A stretch of 34,188 nt of DNA from Clostridia bacterium (lineage in GTDB: Bacteria; Bacillota; Clostridia; JAQVDB01): NCBI GenBank assembly GCA_028698525.1, contig JAQVDB010000022.1, positions 1-34,188 on the forward strand, given 5' to 3'. The notes below the pieces were generated by a model. It was given only the letters and a program-made list of their open reading frames with translations, did no database searches and was not told the origin of the DNA. Below, one piece after another: positions 1 to 9,746 of this stretch. The position numbers were made by a program, and so were the translations under genes. Every line of letters starts with the position of its first letter. The stretch's first letter is position 1.

Positions 1-441
1 TTTTGTAAAGCGATTTGTTGATATGCCAGGGGGATATCGACCGTTGGATTTTCCTGATGTGGATCAAGTAACATCTAAATTAGTGCCTTATACTTTAGAA
101 ATCGGCACCAATTTAAATGGGGAATTACCACTGAGGAATTTTTAGACACTATGGCTGAAAATGGTGATATTGTGAGCAACCAAGAAATTATAGAGAAATA
201 TCAACGGGATGACAGCTTTATAAATAAAGTAGTAAATCAAAATATTTATCAAGTATATGGACCCATGTTGGATGGGATTGATGGAAATTTGGTTACAAAG
301 CATGATGATACCATAAGGATGGCTTTCTTGGATAGCTTAAATGCTTATTTGGCCGATGAGATCTCTAAAGAAGAAATGTTGGTACAATTTAAGGATCGAG
401 TACAGGCAGAATTACAGGGAGAGGATATTTCCTTTGACTGA
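1..441 (+). pseudogene. Sugar ABC transporter substrate-binding protein, 3' end, apparent frameshift
   Basis: This is the C-terminal part of an extracellular sugar-binding protein; its start lies outside the window. Frame 2 is open from base 2 (FVKRFVDMPGG...LEIGTNLNG) but stops at 143-145. Frame 1 continues in the same style (GITTEEFLDTMAENG...) to the stop at 439-441. The switch falls in the four-G run at 119-122: one extra G would join the frames as NLNGGITTEEFLDT. This is either a sequencing error in a homopolymer or a real frameshift, and I cannot tell which. The ATG at 151 has no Shine-Dalgarno sequence and would give a headless protein, so it is not the true start. Assignment as the binding protein rests on position before two MalF/MalG-type permeases and a cellobiose phosphorylase, and on the helical C-terminus typical of family 1 solute-binding proteins. 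The substrate is probably cellobiose or cellodextrins (inference). Confidence 0.7.
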
Positions 442-470
442 CTGTAAAACATGATTTCATTTAGTCTCTA

Positions 471-504
471 TGCCTTATTAGCCTGTTATCAGGCTAATAA
501 GGCA
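471..504 (+). promoter_or_regulatory. Intercistronic stem-loop between binding protein and permease
   Basis: A perfect 15-bp stem (471-485 with 490-504) closes a TTAT loop. No T-run follows; a ribosome binding site and the next ATG come within 25 bases. The shape suggests an mRNA processing or 3'-protecting hairpin, or a partial terminator, that would keep binding-protein mRNA above permease mRNA, as known for malE-malF-type operons. The second sugar importer in this window has a comparable hairpin in the same position (23883-23922). Confidence 0.75.
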
Positions 505-527
505 ATAGATGATAAGGAGGATAATAG

Positions 528-1433
528 ATGAGCTTTAAAAAAAGTTCTACAATCAGTAGGAGAAAGTATTATGGATATTTATTTATTTTGCCTTTCTTTA
601 TCATCTTGAGTATATTTATCATCTATCCCATAGGATATTCGATCTATTTGAGTTTTCATAGCTGGGATGGAAGTATTATTCAACCAGAATTTGTAGGATT
701 ACAGAATTTCAAAAGTTTATTTCAAGATCAGTTTTTTGGCAAAAGTATAGCTAATACATGGATTATTTGGATAGTGAGTTTTATACCTCAACTGATATTA
801 GCCCTTGGATTAGCCGCTGTGTTATCCGATTCCGATGTAAAAGGGAAAGGATTTTTCAGGTGGGTATACTTTTTGCCTGTGCTGATAACTATGGCATCCA
901 TAGGTAATTTAGTATATTTTATTATGGATTGGAAAACCGGTGTATTAAATCAAATTTTGATGCGATTAGGTTTTATTCAGCAGCCTATACAATGGCTTCA
1001 AAAGATAACTGCTGCTAGGTTGACTATATCTATTACTCTTTGTTGGATGTGGTTTGGATATACTATGGTAATTTTTATGGCGGGGATGAAAGCGATTCCC
1101 CAAGAATATTATGAAGCAGGTGTGATGGATGGAACTACCAAATGGCAAGCCTTTCGGTATATCACTTTACCCTGTTTACGGCCCACTATTACCTATAATG
1201 TAGTGACTTCTATCATTGGAGGATTGACCATGTATGATGTGCCTGCTATAATCTCTCACTCTGGGGCACCTCAATCCTCTACATTGACTATGGTTATGTA
1301 TTTATATAATATGGGTTTTCGAAATTATAATATGGGATATGCTGCAACCATTGCAGTGGGATTGTTTGTGATGGTAATGGTCTTTGTTTCGATTGCATAC
1401 AAAATTTTGATGAAGAATGTACAACAAGAATAG
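528..1433 (+). CDS. Sugar ABC transporter permease, MalF/UgpA type
   Basis: This 301-residue integral membrane protein belongs to the binding-protein-dependent importers for oligosaccharides. A short basic N-terminus leads into a first membrane helix (about residues 14-36, LFILPFFIILSIFIIYPIGY), and five more hydrophobic stretches follow. The cytoplasmic EAA loop that docks the ATPase is seen as EYYEAGVMDGTTKWQAF followed by ITLP (about residues 191-213). The AAGGAGG ribosome site eight bases before ATG 528 fixes the start. It lies after the binding-protein gene and just before the second permease, so the two should form a heterodimeric channel. No ATPase gene is present, so a shared MsmX-type ATPase elsewhere in the genome is expected. 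With cellobiose phosphorylase downstream, cellobiose or short cellodextrins are the likely cargo (inference). Confidence 0.9.
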   Translation: MSFKKSSTISRRKYYGYLFILPFFIILSIFIIYPIGYSIYLSFHSWDGSIIQPEFVGLQNFKSLFQDQFFGKSIANTWIIWIVSFIPQLILALGLAAVLSDSDVKGKGFFRWVYFLPVLITMASIGNLVYFIMDWKTGVLNQILMRLGFIQQPIQWLQKITAARLTISITLCWMWFGYTMVIFMAGMKAIPQEYYEAGVMDGTTKWQAFRYITLPCLRPTITYNVVTSIIGGLTMYDVPAIISHSGAPQSSTLTMVMYLYNMGFRNYNMGYAATIAVGLFVMVMVFVSIAYKILMKNVQQE

Positions 1434-1449
1434 AAAAAAGGTGATCATT

Positions 1450-2331
1450 ATGTCTGATGATATTATAAAAACGAAAGGCCCTATAACATCGAGAAGTATA
1501 TTACCTAGGAGAAAGATCGGTTTTACCAGAATTATGTTATATATTTTACTATGTTTGTTGGCAGTTATCACTTTTTTTCCTTTTTACATTATGATTATAA
1601 ATGCTACTCATTCCACTAGAGATATTGTAACACAGCTCAATTTGATTCCTGGCAAATCATTTTTTACCAATATCGTGAGAGCCCAAAGGGGAGCAGATTT
1701 AATAAATGGCTTTAAAAACAGTTTGATTGTGTCTATATCTGCTACGTTGTTGGGAGCGTATATAGGAGCTCTGACAGCGTATGGATTTTCAAAATATCGT
1801 TTTAAGGGAAACAAAATGTTGTTCTGGGTGGTCATCGGGTCTATGATGTTTCCGGCCCAGCTGGGACTCATCGGTTATTATCAAGTTTGTAATTCATTAG
1901 GGTTGATCAATAATTATTTAGCATTGATCCTTCCCAATGCAGCCCAGGCTAATCTTGTTTTTTTTGTAAAACTGTACATGGATTCTGCCATACCGGATTC
2001 TATCATTGAGTCTGCCAAAATGGATGGATGCAGCGAATTTGCTATATTCAACAAGATTGTATTTCCTTTATCTATCCCTTCTGTTGCTGCAATGTCAATT
2101 CTAAATTTTATCACCGTTTGGAACAATCTAATTCAGGCTTCTGTAGTATTTACAGATAAAGAGATGTATACTGTTCCGATTATAATGCAGAATGTTAGAG
2201 GAGTATACAGAAACGATTTAGGAGCAGTATATGGGGTTATTGCCCTGTCAGTCATTCCAATAATGGTTGTTTTCGCAATTGGCTCAAAATATATTATAGA
2301 GGGAATGGTAGCAGGATCTGTAAAAGAGTAG
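1450..2331 (+). CDS. Sugar ABC transporter permease, MalG/UgpE type
   Basis: This 293-residue inner-membrane permease partners the permease upstream. I chose ATG 1450, which sits behind AAAAAAGGTGATC; a longer reading from ATG 1417 would overlap the preceding gene and lacks a ribosome site. Six hydrophobic segments are visible, the first about residues 25-46 (MLYILLCLLAVITFFPFYIM). The EAA loop appears as SIIESAKMDGCSEFAIF followed by IVFPL in the second half. The C-terminus ends in the family-typical form KYIIEGMVAGSVKE. The gap to the preceding gene is 16 bases, so the genes are one transcript. The next gene begins 70 bases downstream with its own ribosome site. Function as half of a cellobiose/cellodextrin importer channel is inferred from the neighbouring phosphorylase. 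Confidence 0.9.
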   Translation: MSDDIIKTKGPITSRSILPRRKIGFTRIMLYILLCLLAVITFFPFYIMIINATHSTRDIVTQLNLIPGKSFFTNIVRAQRGADLINGFKNSLIVSISATLLGAYIGALTAYGFSKYRFKGNKMLFWVVIGSMMFPAQLGLIGYYQVCNSLGLINNYLALILPNAAQANLVFFVKLYMDSAIPDSIIESAKMDGCSEFAIFNKIVFPLSIPSVAAMSILNFITVWNNLIQASVVFTDKEMYTVPIIMQNVRGVYRNDLGAVYGVIALSVIPIMVVFAIGSKYIIEGMVAGSVKE

Positions 2332-2401
2332 AGTTGATAGGACACAGTGTCTTTATTGAAAATATTGTTAAAACATAAATCAGGAAAGGGGCAATATTGT
2401 A

Positions 2402-4834
2402 ATGCAGTATGGATATTTCGATGATCAAAATAGAGAATATGTTATTACAACGCCGGAAATTCCTTATCCTTGGATAAATTATTTAGGAACCGATGAATAC
2501 TTTGGATTGATATCTCATACAGGGGGAGGCTACAGTTTTTATAAAGATGCCAGGTTAAGGAGAATAACAAGATATCGTTATAATAATATTCCTACCGATG
2601 GTAATGGAAGATATTTTTATATTAAAGACGGAAATGATTATTATTCACCTACCTGGATGCCTGTTAAAAAAGATCTGGATCTGTTTGAATGCAGACATGG
2701 AATGGGCTATACCAAGATAAAGGGACAAAGAAACTGTCTTCAGACAGAGATTTTATATATGGTTCCATTAAAAGACGATATAGAGATCCACAAAGTAATA
2801 TTGGAAAATCAATCAGAGCATCAAAAAACCATTCAGCTGTTCTCTTTTGTCGAATTTTGTTTATGGAATGCTTATGATGATATGGTGGATTATCAGAGGA
2901 CATATAATATAGGGGAGGTAGAAGTCGAGGATAATACTATATATCATAAAACTGGCTATAGAGAAAGGAGAAACCATTTTGCTTTTTATAGTGTGGATCA
3001 AAAGATATGTGGGTTTGATACCGACCGAGATAGTTTTTTAGGTCTATATAACGGATTGCACGAGCCACAGGTTGTAAAACAGGGCATATCCAGAAATTCT
3101 ATTGTCCATGGTTGGAATCCGATTGCCTCTCATAGTTTAGAGATCACTTTGGAGCCGGAAGAGCAAAAGGAAATTGTCTTTATATTGGGATATGTTGAGA
3201 ATTATGAGCAAGATAAGTGGGATTCAGAAGGGGTGATAAACAAGCGAAAAGCCAAAGCCCTTGTAGACATGTATACACCCGAAAAAGTAAATGAATGTTT
3301 TGAAGAATTAAGGGATTACTGGACTGAATTATTATCAAAATATACTATAAAGACAGAGGACCAAAGATTAGATCGCATGGTAAACATCTGGAATCCCTAT
3401 CAGTGCATGGTAACTTTTAATATGTCTCGAAGTGCATCGTATTTTGAATCAGGCATAGGAAGGGGAATAGGATTTAGGGATTCTAATCAGGATATTTTAG
3501 GGTTTGTGCATTTGATACCGGATAAAGCAAGACAGAGGATATTAGATCTTGCTGCCACTCAGTTTGAGGATGGCAGCGCCTACCATCAATATCAGCCGTT
3601 GACCAAGAGGGGGAATAATGAGATAGGTTCGGGATTTAACGATGATCCCTTGTGGTTGATCTTGTCTACTATCACTTATATAAAAGAAACAGGAGATTTT
3701 GATATATTGGATGAACAAGTGCCCTTTGATAATAATCATGACAACAAGGCCAGCCTCTACATGCACTTAGCAAAATCATTTGAATATACAATAAACAATT
3801 TAGGTCCTCATAATTTGCCCCTTATCGGTCGTGCAGATTGGAATGATTGTCTTAATTTGAATAATTTCTCAGACAATCCTGATCAATCCACTCAGACCAG
3901 TGAAATCAAAGAAGGTAAAACAGCGGAATCGATATTCATTGCCGGTTTGTTTGTGTATGTAGGCAGAGAATTTGAAAAGCTTTGCGATCAAATTGGCAAA
4001 TACGATTACAGCCAATTCATCCATAAGCAAGTACATGAGATGATCAAAAATGTAGAAAAGTATGGATATGACGAAAAGTGGTTTTTGAGGGCTTATGATC
4101 ATTATGGAAAAAAGGTAGGCAGCCAAACAAATCAGGAAGGGAAAATTTTCATCGAACCCCAAGGCATGTGCGTGATGGCGGAAATCGGCATGAATAATGG
4201 CATGGCTCAAAAGGCATTGGATTCTGTGGACAGATTATTAAATACAGAATATGGATTAATATTACAAACACCGGCTTATAGCAAATATTATATAGAGTTA
4301 GGTGAGATAACGTCGTATCCTCCGGGATATAAAGAGAATGCTGCTATTTTCTGCCATAGCAACACCTGGGTGATGATTGCCGAAACCATCTTGGGAAGAG
4401 GTAATAAGGCTTTTGAGTATTATAAAAAGATTGCTCCCACTTATTTAGAGGAGATAAGTCATATTCATAGGATGGAGCCTTATGTATATGCTCAGATGGT
4501 GGCCGGCAGGGATGCAGCAAGTCATGGGGAGGCTAAAAATTCATGGTTGACCGGCACTGCCGCATGGAATTATGAAGTCATAACAAAATGGATATTGGGT
4601 ATCAAGCCGGATTATAACGGACTCATCATTGACCCTTGTATACCCAATGAATGGGATGATATACAGATAAAGCGAATTTTTAGAGATGCTGTATATAATA
4701 TCAGCATTAAAAACCCCAAAAGGGTGTGTAAAGGAGTGGACAGGATTGTAGTGGATGGGATTACACAGACTGATAATTTAGTAAAAGTCTTTAAGGATGA
4801 AAAAGAACATACAATTGAAGTTATAATGGGATGA
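2402..4834 (+). CDS. Cellobiose phosphorylase (glycoside hydrolase family 94)
   Basis: The 810-residue cytoplasmic enzyme should split cellobiose with phosphate into glucose 1-phosphate and glucose, saving one ATP per disaccharide compared with hydrolysis. It reads closely along its length like clostridial cellobiose phosphorylases of about 811 residues as I remember them: YPWINYLGT and [20 protein letters not shown] at the N-terminus, [16 protein letters not shown] in the middle, and [10 protein letters not shown] around residues 477-486, which carries the family's general-acid aspartate. [15 protein letters not shown] and [10 protein letters not shown] follow in the phosphate/sugar-binding C-terminal half. 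The start is ATG 2402 behind AGGAAAGGGG. Specificity for cellobiose rather than chitobiose or longer cellodextrins is inferred from this overall resemblance and from length; cellodextrin phosphorylases are usually longer. It is the metabolic end point of the importer encoded just upstream. Confidence 0.93.
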   Translation: MQYGYFDDQNREYVITTPEIPYPWINYLGTDEYFGLISHTGGGYSFYKDARLRRITRYRYNNIPTDGNGRYFYIKDGNDYYSPTWMPVKKDLDLFECRHGMGYTKIKGQRNCLQTEILYMVPLKDDIEIHKVILENQSEHQKTIQLFSFVEFCLWNAYDDMVDYQRTYNIGEVEVEDNTIYHKTGYRERRNHFAFYSVDQKICGFDTDRDSFLGLYNGLHEPQVVKQGISRNSIVHGWNPIASHSLEITLEPEEQKEIVFILGYVENYEQDKWDSEGVINKRKAKALVDMYTPEKVNECFEELRDYWTELLSKYTIKTEDQRLDRMVNIWNPYQCMVTFNMSRSASYFESGIGRGIGFRDSNQDILGFVHLIPDKARQRILDLAATQFEDGSAYHQYQPLTKRGNNEIGSGFNDDPLWLILSTITYIKETGDFDILDEQVPFDNNHDNKASLYMHLAKSFEYTINNLGPHNLPLIGRADWNDCLNLNNFSDNPDQSTQTSEIKEGKTAESIFIAGLFVYVGREFEKLCDQIGKYDYSQFIHKQVHEMIKNVEKYGYDEKWFLRAYDHYGKKVGSQTNQEGKIFIEPQGMCVMAEIGMNNGMAQKALDSVDRLLNTEYGLILQTPAYSKYYIELGEITSYPPGYKENAAIFCHSNTWVMIAETILGRGNKAFEYYKKIAPTYLEEISHIHRMEPYVYAQMVAGRDAASHGEAKNSWLTGTAAWNYEVITKWILGIKPDYNGLIIDPCIPNEWDDIQIKRIFRDAVYNISIKNPKRVCKGVDRIVVDGITQTDNLVKVFKDEKEHTIEVIMG

Positions 4835-4837
4835 TGC

Positions 4838-4880
4838 AAAGGCCCCATAAATCTTGAAATAACAGATTTATGGGGCCTTT
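4838..4880. terminator. Perfect 17-bp hairpin ending the cellobiose operon
   Basis: Bases 4838-4854 pair perfectly with 4864-4880 across a 9-base loop. The arms begin with AAA and end with TTT, so it could work in both directions, stopping the cellobiose operon from the left and the GNAT/argF transcript from the right. The T-run after the stem is weak, so efficiency is uncertain. Confidence 0.8.
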
Positions 4881-4882
4881 AT

Positions 4883-5011
4883 ATAGGTTTTGAAAAAAAG
4901 GCTCAGTATGTTTATTACAAAATCGATCAAGATATTTTGGAAGAGTATTTATTTGTCAAGGAAATAATGGACGATGAATCAAACGTTTCTTCAATATCCA
5001 TTAGATTTTAA
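4883..5011 (+). pseudogene. Possible remnant of a winged-helix regulator tail
   Basis: Directly after the terminator, an open stretch in the frame of the preceding gene reads IGFEKKAQYVYYKIDQD, then ILEEYLFVKEIMDDES, and stops at 5009-5011. It has no start codon with a ribosome site. The run QYVYYKIDQDILEEYL resembles the last beta strand and C-terminal helix of ArsR-like winged-helix repressors. I read it as a decayed 3' end of a lost regulator gene, but chance coding character cannot be excluded over about 40 codons. Confidence 0.3.
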
Positions 5012-5019
5012 TACGAAGT

Positions 5020-5532
5020 TTATAATACAGCCTGGGATTTTGAACAGTATTGAGTTTGTTCCCTTAAATCCTTTCGCAGCAAAACTCTTATATATCCTTT
5101 ATCATTGTCGGTGGAATGAACATAGTATCCAATGCCATAGTAGAATCTTATCAGGTTTGTAACTTTTGATGCTGTGTGCAAGGCAATATAATCAATTTTT
5201 TGTTGCTTCAATTCTTTTTCTACTTCTAACATAAGTGCTTTTCCGATGCCTAAATTATGACATTCGGGGTTCACTCCGAAACGGCTTATATAAGCACAAT
5301 TATTGCCTCTATCGATATGATATCGTATAGTTCCTTGAGGTTTTTTATCTGCATATGCTATCAATATAGTTTTTTTCTCCATGTCCTCTAATATAGAATT
5401 ATAGGTCTCATCCAGGGCAGAAACTTTTTCAGGGAACCCAAGATCATCGGCATATTTTTTAAAGGCTTTTTGTGTTATTTGATGAATCACGGGTATATCC
5501 TGTTGGACTGCTTTTTTAATAACTATATTCAT
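5020..5532 (-). CDS. GNAT-family N-acetyltransferase, last gene of the argD-carAB-argF operon
   Basis: The 170-residue protein has the GNAT fold signature. The acetyl-CoA pyrophosphate loop is seen as VNPECHNLGIGKALM (about residues 88-102, fitting the R/Q-x-x-G-x-G/A pattern loosely as NLGIGKA), preceded by the strand AYISRFGV and followed by a C-terminal YYGIGYYVHSTDN segment. Its ATG overlaps the argF stop as ATGA, so it should be translationally coupled and co-regulated by arginine. argJ, which would normally make N-acetylglutamate, is missing from this cluster. Short single-domain GNAT proteins acting as N-acetylglutamate synthase are known in some bacteria (for example the mycobacterial type), so that role is a reasonable guess here, but no residue I can see proves the substrate. 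It could equally acetylate another amine. Confidence 0.85.
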   Translation of the reverse strand: MNIVIKKAVQQDIPVIHQITQKAFKKYADDLGFPEKVSALDETYNSILEDMEKKTILIAYADKKPQGTIRYHIDRGNNCAYISRFGVNPECHNLGIGKALMLEVEKELKQQKIDYIALHTASKVTNLIRFYYGIGYYVHSTDNDKGYIRVLLRKDLREQTQYCSKSQAVL

Positions 5533-6518
5533 ATCTTAACCTCCTTATTTTTGAATGTGTCTGACATCAGGAGAGTCATCACGGCTTTTTGGGCATGAAG
5601 CCTGTTTTCAGCTTGGTCAAACACAACGGATTGTGGTCCATCTATTACATCTGAAGTCACTTCTTCTCCTCTATGCGCCGGCAGACAATGGAGAAATATT
5701 GCATCTTTTTTTGCCAAGGAAAATAGTTTTGCACCGATAGTGTATCCTTTAAAATCATTTATTCTCCTATTATAATCCGCTTCCTGTCCCATGCTGGCCC
5801 ATACATCGGTATATACCACATCTGCATTTGCAATGGCATATTCCGGTTTCTCCGTTATCAGTATTTTGCTTGAATTTTTGACTGCATGATTTCTGCAATA
5901 TTCCATCATCTCATCAGAGGGTTTGTACGCTTTCGGACAAGCAATCGCAATATCAATTCCCAGTTTAGAGCAAGCGATCAGGAGTGAATTTGCAATATTA
6001 TTGCCGTCGCCAATATATGAGAGTTTCAAATCGTTCAAAGTATTTTTATATTCATATATAGTCATCAAGTCAGCCAGTATTTGGCAAGGATGAAACTGAT
6101 CTGTAAGACCGTTTATTATTGGGATAGTGCCGTATTCAGCCAATGCCTCCACATCTGTTTGTTTATAAGTCCTTATCATTATTCCATCCAGATAACGGGA
6201 TAGTACTTTTGCAGTATCTTCTATTGTTTCCCCTCTACCTAATTGTATATCCCTGTCGCTTAAAAATAGTGCGGTCCCCCCCAATTGATATATACCTACT
6301 TCAAAGGAAACCCTAGTTCTGGTAGAAGATTTTTGGAATATCATTCCTAGAGTTTTATCTTTCAGGTATTGGTGTGGGGTATTTATCTTTTTCATTTGTT
6401 TAAGCTTTAGTGCAATGCTTAAAATGTAGTATATGTCCTGTTTACTGTAATCCTTTAATGTTAACAGGTGTTTATGGATAAAAGGTGTTTTTGCGTTATA
6501 GTTTAATAAATCCAGCAT
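5529..6518 (-). CDS. argF: Ornithine carbamoyltransferase
   Basis: This cytoplasmic enzyme joins carbamoyl phosphate to ornithine to make citrulline. Seen in the 329-residue protein: the carbamoyl-phosphate loop SSTRTR (about residues 63-68), the HPCQ motif, the ornithine-side GDGNNIANS segment, and FLHCLPAHRGEEV near the C-terminus with the HCLP signature. I start it at ATG 6518, eight bases after GGAGG; that ribosome site is embedded in the last codons of carB. An in-frame TTG at 6533 would place the site inside the coding sequence. One base separates it from the carB stop, and it overlaps the GNAT gene by four bases, so translation is tightly coupled through the operon. It uses the product of carA-carB immediately upstream. 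Confidence 0.97.
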   Translation of the reverse strand: MLDLLNYNAKTPFIHKHLLTLKDYSKQDIYYILSIALKLKQMKKINTPHQYLKDKTLGMIFQKSSTRTRVSFEVGIYQLGGTALFLSDRDIQLGRGETIEDTAKVLSRYLDGIMIRTYKQTDVEALAEYGTIPIINGLTDQFHPCQILADLMTIYEYKNTLNDLKLSYIGDGNNIANSLLIACSKLGIDIAIACPKAYKPSDEMMEYCRNHAVKNSSKILITEKPEYAIANADVVYTDVWASMGQEADYNRRINDFKGYTIGAKLFSLAKKDAIFLHCLPAHRGEEVTSDVIDGPQSVVFDQAENRLHAQKAVMTLLMSDTFKNKEVKI

Positions 6519-6519
6519 A

Positions 6520-9500
6520 TTATTTTCCTCCAATCTGATCTAGCGGTATTATTGACAAGCCAGAGTCTAATTCTTTTGATTCCAATAAATTGGCCACTGC
6601 TTTTGCGGTATCTATCGATGTGATACAGGGTATATTGAATTCCATGGCCTTTTGCCTTATGCCGAAACCTTTTCTGTCTATTATCTTTCCTCTGGTAGGT
6701 GTATTTATAATGAAATTTATTTCATTGTTCATTATTTTTTTAATTACTTCTGATTTTTCTATTTCCAGACAATCTATATTTTGATTTTTAAAGTATTCAT
6801 ATGTCTTTTCGGTTGCACATATGTTAAAATCATGTTTTTTAAATATACTGGCCATCTCTAGGCATTCTTGTTTATTTCTATCCGCTACCGAGAACAATAT
6901 ACTTCCTCTGTTTGGTATATCTATGCCTGACGCTATTAAAGCCTTGTATAGTGCCTTGGGAAAGGTAGTATCAGTTCCCATCACTTCACCGGTGGACTTC
7001 ATTTCAGGCCCTAAAAAGGTATCCACAAAGGATAGCTTTGAAAAGGAAAATACAGGAGCTTTAACAGTAATTAAATCAGATTCCGGCATGAGTCCGGTTG
7101 TATATCCAAGGGTTTCGAGTTTTTTGCCTAACATTACCTTTGTGGCGATATCCACTATCGGTACTCCTGTCACTTTACTCAATATAGGTACAGTTCTGCT
7201 GGCTCTCGGGTTTACTTCTAACACGTACACATCGCTATTTTTATCTATGACGAATTGGATATTAAACAAACCTTTTATTTGGAGCGCCTTTGCAATCTCT
7301 ATAGCAAAACTTACTATCTTGGATTTTACGTTTTTGTCTACACTTTGAGTAGGATATACAGCGATACTATCCCCTGAATGTACCCCCGCCCTTTCTATAT
7401 GCTCCATAATACCTGCGATTACTACTGTATTCCCATCTGATATCCCATCTATTTCTACTTCGCTACCTAAGATATATTTATCCATCAGGACGGGATGTTT
7501 GCCGGATATTTCAACTGCTAGTTTAAGGTATTCTACCAATTCCCGATCATTGTATACAATTTCCATTGCTCTTCCTCCCAATACATAGGAAGGCCTCAAC
7601 AAAAGAGGATAACCGATCTTGTTGGCTGATTCTACAGCTTGATCTACGGAAAATATTGTTTTACCTTGAGGGGATGGGATGTTTAAATTTTCAAGTAGTT
7701 TTAAAAATTCGTCTCTATCTTCCGCTTTATTTATGTTTTGAACACTTGTTCCCAGGATGTTTACTCCTTCCTCTGAAAGAGGTTGTGCTAAGTTTATAGA
7801 TGTCTGACCCCCGAATTGAACTATTATACCCATGGGTTTTTCCTTTTCAATCACATCCATGACACATTCTTTGGTCAAGGGTTCGAAATACAGTTTGTCT
7901 GAGGTATCAAAATCTGTGCTTACAGTTTCAGGATTGCTGTTGATAATGATGGATTCTATTCCTTCTTCTCTCAGGGCTTTTACTGAATGTACACTGCAGT
8001 AGTCAAACTCTATCCCCTGACCGATCCTGATAGGGCCTGATCCTAGTACTAATACTTTAGGCTTATCAGAACATCTAGCATCATCTTTTTGTTCATAGGT
8101 TGAGTAATAATAAGGTGTACAAGCTTCAAATTCCCCAGCGCATGTATCTACCATTTTATAGATGGGATCTATGCCGTATTTTTTTCTCAAATCTTTTATG
8201 GATTTTTCACAGGTGCCCAACAGTTCGGCTATGTAACTGTCCCCAAATCCTAGTCTTTTGCATTCTTGTAAAAGTTCATTAGATAGCTCATTTATACCCA
8301 AATTTTTAAGTTTTACGATGTAATCCACAATATTTTTCAGTTTATTTATAAAAAATTTATCTATACAGGTGAGCTCCCATATTTCTTTAGTTGTATAGCC
8401 CCTCAACAATGCTTCTGATATAGTAAATATTCTTTCATCGTTAGGATTTTTAAGGCATTCTAGTATTTTTCCATCAGACCAAGTGGATATTTCCTTCATC
8501 CCTAAATGATAGTTAAGTTTTATATCCAATGAATCTATGGCTTTGAGCAATGATTCTTCAAATGTTCTTCCAATCGCCATCACTTCTCCAGTGGCCTTCA
8601 TTTGCGTTCCAAGATTTCTATCAGCATTGTTAAACTTATCAAAGGGCCACCGGGGCACCTTGGTTACAACATAGTCCAGAGCAGGCTCAAAACATGCATT
8701 AGTATTTCCGGTAACAGAATTTTTTATCTCATCAAGGGTAAGGCCTATGGCAATCTTTGTTGCAACTCTAGCTATGGGGTAACCCGTAGCTTTTGATGCC
8801 AGTGCACTGGAACGGCTCACCCTGGGGTTTACCTCTATGACTACATAATCGAAACTGTTTGGATCCAGTGCAAACTGTACGTTACAGCCTCCTTGGATTT
8901 TAAGTGCCTTGATTATTTTGAATGATGCAGTGCGCAGCATTTGATATTCATAATCTGAAAGCGTTTGACTAGGTGCAACCACTATACTGTCTCCGGTATG
9001 AATTCCCACAGGGTCCAGATTCTCCATGTTGCATACTACAATACAATTATCCGCTGAGTCTCTTATCACTTCATACTCTATTTCCTTCCAACCTGCTACA
9101 CTTCTATCCAAAAGCACCTGATTTATTATGCTGTTTTTCAAACCTCTGGCCACTATATTATTAAACTCTTCCATATCGTGAGCTATTCCTCCACCGGTAC
9201 CACCCAATGTATATGCAGGTCTTACAATAATGGGAAAACCTACATCAGAGGCAAATGATGCTGCATCTTCAAGATTGGTGACTATGGCGCTTTCAGCTAC
9301 TTTTTCCCCTATAGATTCCATGGTATCTTTAAACATTTCCCTGTCTTCAGCGTGTTTGATGGATTCCAGGGAAGTTCCTAGCAGTTCTATATTCAGCTCA
9401 TCTAAAATCCCGTTTTCCGCAAGTTGAAGTGCCATATTTAGACCGGTCTGGCCACCGAGAGTAGGCAGTATACCATCAGGCCTTTCTTTTTTTAGTATTT

Positions 9501-9726
9501 TGATTACTATATCCAAATTAATAGGTTCGATATATACTCTGTCTGCCATATCAGTATCTGTCATTATTGTTGCGGGATTGCTGTTTATCAATATAACCTC
9601 TATGCCTTCTTCCCTTAAAGCCTTGCAGGCTTGTGTGCCGGAATAATCGAATTCTGCTGCCTGACCTATTATTATGGGCCCTGAGCCTATGACTAAAACT
9701 TTTTTTATATCTAAACGTTTTGGCAT
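6520..9726 (-). CDS. carB: Carbamoyl-phosphate synthase large subunit
   Basis: This large subunit makes carbamoyl phosphate from bicarbonate, ammonia and two ATP. The 1068 residues hold the expected duplicated layout: pre-ATP-grasp [22 protein letters not shown]-grasp I with [14 protein letters not shown] and [17 protein letters not shown], the second half with [32 protein letters not shown] and [13 protein letters not shown], then an MGS-like regulatory domain (about residues 930-1068). ATG 9726 follows AGGAGG by seven bases; TTG 9729 is less well spaced. Catalytic motifs look intact, unlike its partner carA. In the regulatory domain the NKVxEGRPx segment that carries the UMP-binding lysine in E. 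coli seems shortened to EIEKSEV, and ATxGTA has become ATEKTY. This would fit an arginine-dedicated enzyme not controlled by UMP (inference). It lies 20 bases after carA and one base before argF. Confidence 0.97.
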   Translation of the reverse strand: MPKRLDIKKVLVIGSGPIIIGQAAEFDYSGTQACKALREEGIEVILINSNPATIMTDTDMADRVYIEPINLDIVIKILKKERPDGILPTLGGQTGLNMALQLAENGILDELNIELLGTSLESIKHAEDREMFKDTMESIGEKVAESAIVTNLEDAASFASDVGFPIIVRPAYTLGGTGGGIAHDMEEFNNIVARGLKNSIINQVLLDRSVAGWKEIEYEVIRDSADNCIVVCNMENLDPVGIHTGDSIVVAPSQTLSDYEYQMLRTASFKIIKALKIQGGCNVQFALDPNSFDYVVIEVNPRVSRSSALASKATGYPIARVATKIAIGLTLDEIKNSVTGNTNACFEPALDYVVTKVPRWPFDKFNNADRNLGTQMKATGEVMAIGRTFEESLLKAIDSLDIKLNYHLGMKEISTWSDGKILECLKNPNDERIFTISEALLRGYTTKEIWELTCIDKFFINKLKNIVDYIVKLKNLGINELSNELLQECKRLGFGDSYIAELLGTCEKSIKDLRKKYGIDPIYKMVDTCAGEFEACTPYYYSTYEQKDDARCSDKPKVLVLGSGPIRIGQGIEFDYCSVHSVKALREEGIESIIINSNPETVSTDFDTSDKLYFEPLTKECVMDVIEKEKPMGIIVQFGGQTSINLAQPLSEEGVNILGTSVQNINKAEDRDEFLKLLENLNIPSPQGKTIFSVDQAVESANKIGYPLLLRPSYVLGGRAMEIVYNDRELVEYLKLAVEISGKHPVLMDKYILGSEVEIDGISDGNTVVIAGIMEHIERAGVHSGDSIAVYPTQSVDKNVKSKIVSFAIEIAKALQIKGLFNIQFVIDKNSDVYVLEVNPRASRTVPILSKVTGVPIVDIATKVMLGKKLETLGYTTGLMPESDLITVKAPVFSFSKLSFVDTFLGPEMKSTGEVMGTDTTFPKALYKALIASGIDIPNRGSILFSVADRNKQECLEMASIFKKHDFNICATEKTYEYFKNQNIDCLEIEKSEVIKKIMNNEINFIINTPTRGKIIDRKGFGIRQKAMEFNIPCITSIDTAKAVANLLESKELDSGLSIIPLDQIGGK

Positions 9727-9746
9727 CAAAACACCTCCTGTTTCTA

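Noticed and set aside
2402-4834. Chitobiose or cellodextrin phosphorylase
   Set aside because: Length and overall sequence fit clostridial cellobiose phosphorylase better; cellodextrin enzymes are usually longer.
6821-7348. 175-codon open frame opposite carB
   Set aside because: It lies fully inside carB on the other strand, has no ribosome site or recognisable domain, and is explained as a shadow of carB codon use.
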